Assembly (NCBI GenBank): GCA_024275775.1
Contig: JAJRYM010000235.1
Span: forward strand, 1-7,916
DNA: 7,916 bases
Direction of reading: 5' to 3'
Origin: Nitrospirota bacterium
Lineage (GTDB): Bacteria > Nitrospinota_A > UBA7883 > JACRGQ01
Positions 6,115-7,916 of the stretch are shown piece after piece. The position numbers were made by a program, and so were the translations under genes. The notes under the pieces were generated by a model. That model worked only from the letters and a program-made list of their open reading frames with translations. It did not search any database and was not told the DNA's origin. Each line of letters opens with the position of its first letter. Position 1 is the first letter of the stretch.

Positions 6115-7916
6115 TCCTTTAACGATATTGTCGGTGAGATCCAGCAGGCCTCTGATAAAAGTCTGGTAATGATGTTTAAAAAGCGCCGCTTTTTCTTCCG
6201 GCGTGCCAAATTTGAATTTCTTTAAAATAAACCCGCCTTTGGAGCCGACCGGCACTATTACGGAATTTTTGACCATCTGGGTTTTCATCAGCCCCAGAAC
6301 CTCGGTGCGAAAATCATCCGTCCTGTCGCTCCAGCGTAATCCGCCTCTGGCAACCTTGCCGCCTCTGAGATGAATCCCGTCAAGAAAAGGAGAGTGGACG
6401 AAAATTTCGGTCATCGGCACCGGTTTCGGCATCTGTATAACGCCTTTGCAATTAATTTTGAATGAAAGGTAATGATAATCCTTCGGCTTGAAGTAGTTGG
6501 TTCTGAGCGTATTTTCGATGACGTTGAAAAAGAGGCGCAGAATGCTGTCCTCGTTGAGGTCGCTAACGGCTTCCAACTTTTTGAAGAACAGGTTTTTTAT
6601 TGTTTCGCACTCTGCGCCGCCGCTTCCGGCGGGGTTGAATTTCTGCTCGAAATACCTAACCCCAAGAGATGTTATTTCAGGGTAGTTGTTCAGCGTTGTC
6701 GCAACGGAGGCAGGGTTTATCAGCAGGTTAATCTGAACCATGTAGTTCTTGAACGCTCTTACAATGTCCACCTGTTTCCAGTTGAATCCCGCTTTAATAA
6801 TCAGGCTGTTCAGACGGCCGTCTTCGGCCTTTCCTTCTATTACAAGCTGTATCGCTTCAACCAGTTTTTCCTTTGCTTCGAAAAGAGTTTGAATCTCATC
6901 CGGAGTGCCTTCAATATGCAGAAGCTGAATGAACAGCGGGCGGTCTTTATTTGTATGGTTGATTAAGGGGAGCGCTATTTCTTCCTTTACCGTTATCCCG
7001 AGGTTGGAGAAAGTGGGGATGAGTTTCATGAGATTAAGCTCATGGTTCCAATAGATTCGGAGCACCGCGACATTGGAGGATTTGCGGTTTATATCCAGCT
7101 GTATGGTGCCGGTTTTTTCAAGCGCGTCAATCATGCACAGGTCGGCGAGCGCTTCTTCGGGTTCAACCGCCTTTTTGTACAGGTCGGTTAACCTGGCCAG
7201 GTATCTGTTATAGAGGGTGAACGCTTTTCTATCGCCCAGGCGGGCAACCATTTTCTCTTTAAGAAGACTGTCCCAGCTTGTTATAAGGAGGTTTATCCGG
7301 TTCGCCGCCTTTGCGACATCGATATCAAGCCCTTTTTCCGTTTTAATCGGGAAGTAGACGAATACCTGCGCCACCACCGAACTGCGCGACGCAAGGTGAT
7401 AAACCGATTTTATGCCGAGCATATCCTCAAGGACGCGGACGATTGTTCCGGTATTTTCTTCCGACAGCTTTTTGGCGGAGAAGAGAACAATGGCCGCCGT
7501 GTATTCGAATCTTGTGCTGTGCCGGAACAGCAGATGAAGCTCATCCTCGCTGTTCAGTCTCGCGGAAATGTTTAAAACGGCCGGAAGGGAAACCCTGTCT
7601 ATGTAAAAAAGGACCTTTTTGGGGAGGTTGTTGAAAGTGGAGTAAATCTCCCGGTAGATATGAGACCCTGGCCGGATTTTTTCACTTTCGAGAACCCGCT
7701 GAAACTTTTTCCGCAGAAAAGGGAGGTCGGCTGATTTGCTTAACAGGGCTCCGCGCGAAAATCGTCCCATCAGCACCGTTACCCTGTACGCTTTTCTGTT
7801 TTTGTCCAGTTGGCGCACGAATGCCACATCGACGGCTTCTCTGTGATAAATAATCTTTGGCGATGTAGTGAGGAAATCAAGAACTAGCATGTAATAACGC
7901 TCATACGACTGAATAG
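6112..7916 (-). CDS. NAD-GDH, upstream segment: regulatory part and substrate-binding/catalytic-lysine part
   Basis: The segment has 600 sense codons counted from 7914. The first part matches the central-N-terminal region of large GDHs: an FSRGALLSKSADLPFLRKK stretch, then PGSH and alternating alpha/beta sequence probably containing ACT-like regulatory folds. The end enters the catalytic core. HLRGGKVARGGLRWSDR (GGLRWSDR encoded at 6345-6322) is followed by FRTEVLGLMKTQMVKNSV and PVGSKGG. Lys549 and Lys559 (visible numbering) correspond to the substrate-binding and catalytic lysines of ordinary GDHs; Lys559 is encoded at 6240-6238. The open frame then reads LLDLTDNIVKG and stops at TAG. Translation ending here would lack the NAD-binding domain and the C-terminal helical region, so this product alone should not be an active dehydrogenase. 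Confidence 0.85.
   Translation of the reverse strand, partial: IQSYERYYMLVLDFLTTSPKIIYHREAVDVAFVRQLDKNRKAYRVTVLMGRFSRGALLSKSADLPFLRKKFQRVLESEKIRPGSHIYREIYSTFNNLPKKVLFYIDRVSLPAVLNISARLNSEDELHLLFRHSTRFEYTAAIVLFSAKKLSEENTGTIVRVLEDMLGIKSVYHLASRSSVVAQVFVYFPIKTEKGLDIDVAKAANRINLLITSWDSLLKEKMVARLGDRKAFTLYNRYLARLTDLYKKAVEPEEALADLCMIDALEKTGTIQLDINRKSSNVAVLRIYWNHELNLMKLIPTFSNLGITVKEEIALPLINHTNKDRPLFIQLLHIEGTPDEIQTLFEAKEKLVEAIQLVIEGKAEDGRLNSLIIKAGFNWKQVDIVRAFKNYMVQINLLINPASVATTLNNYPEITSLGVRYFEQKFNPAGSGGAECETIKNLFFKKLEAVSDLNEDSILRLFFNVIENTLRTNYFKPKDYHYLSFKINCKGVIQMPKPVPMTEIFVHSPFLDGIHLRGGKVARGGLRWSDRTDDFRTEVLGLMKTQMVKNSVIVPVGSKGGFILKKFKFGTPEEKAALFKHHYQTFIRGLLDLTDNIVKG

Larger units (their letters stand above)
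3949..7916 (-). pseudogene. Large NAD-glutamate dehydrogenase gene, interrupted by in-frame TAG; 5' end off window
   Basis: This is one Bac_GDH-family gene (the 180-kDa type, EC 1.4.1.2, catalysing glutamate + NAD+ to 2-oxoglutarate + ammonium + NADH). From the first complete codon (7914) to the TGA at 3951-3949 there are 1,320 sense codons and a single internal stop, TAG at 6114-6112. Both sides lie in the same frame and match the family without a gap, so there is no frameshift. Frames remain open upstream of the ATG at 7890, so that ATG is internal. About 300 N-terminal residues should lie beyond the edge, giving about 1,600 in total. I class it as an interrupted gene. A sequence error, a recent nonsense mutation or programmed readthrough would look the same here. 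The rest of the frame is clean, which argues against an old pseudogene. Confidence 0.8.

Noticed and set aside
6058..6120. Frameshift between the two GDH segments
   Set aside because: Codon positions on both sides are in the same phase and the intervening codons encode a sensible family linker. Only the TAG interrupts it.

Overview
The window reads as ordinary bacterial chromosome with moderate GC content. A plus-strand block runs tRNA-Gly, fabD, fabG, a membrane-anchored parvulin and larE. It meets a very long minus-strand gene for the large (about 1,600-residue) NAD-dependent glutamate dehydrogenase, whose 5' end lies beyond the right edge. Type II fatty-acid synthesis, a SurA/PpiC-type extracytoplasmic foldase, a three-cysteine LarE and a large GDH together suggest an uncultured Gram-negative lineage, perhaps Desulfobacterota- or Nitrospinota-like. 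That placement is an inference, because no marker gene here fixes the phylum.

Layout. Positions 1-145 hold no recognisable gene. A near-consensus sigma-70 promoter (146-175) stands just upstream of tRNA-Gly(GCC) (189-263). A second, weaker promoter-like pair (284-313) ends only a few bases before the fabD ATG at 323. fabD and fabG overlap by ATGA. The parvulin gene follows after 30 bp and larE after a further 54 bp (18 bp if its upstream TTG start is used), so the four genes look like one transcription unit. larE and the GDH gene are convergent, and their 3' ends overlap by 18 bp.

Function. FabD loads malonyl groups onto acyl carrier protein and FabG reduces the 3-ketoacyl-ACP product, so these two work in the same elongation cycle; acpP and fabF are not in the window. 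The parvulin probably assists folding of exported proteins. LarE is a PP-loop sulfur transferase for the nickel-pincer nucleotide cofactor of LarA-type enzymes, but no larA, larB or larC is visible. The large GDH would deaminate glutamate to 2-oxoglutarate with NAD+.

The main anomaly is a single in-frame TAG codon (minus strand, 6114-6112) in the GDH gene. Reading frame and family sequence continue unchanged on both sides, and the stop falls between the substrate-binding/catalytic-lysine part and the NAD-binding part. It is a nonsense mutation, a sequence error or a readthrough site, not a frameshift. fabG and larE end at TAG exactly where their families normally end, so wholesale TAG reassignment is unlikely. 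I found no CRISPR array, insertion sequence, phage gene or clearly new multi-gene system.
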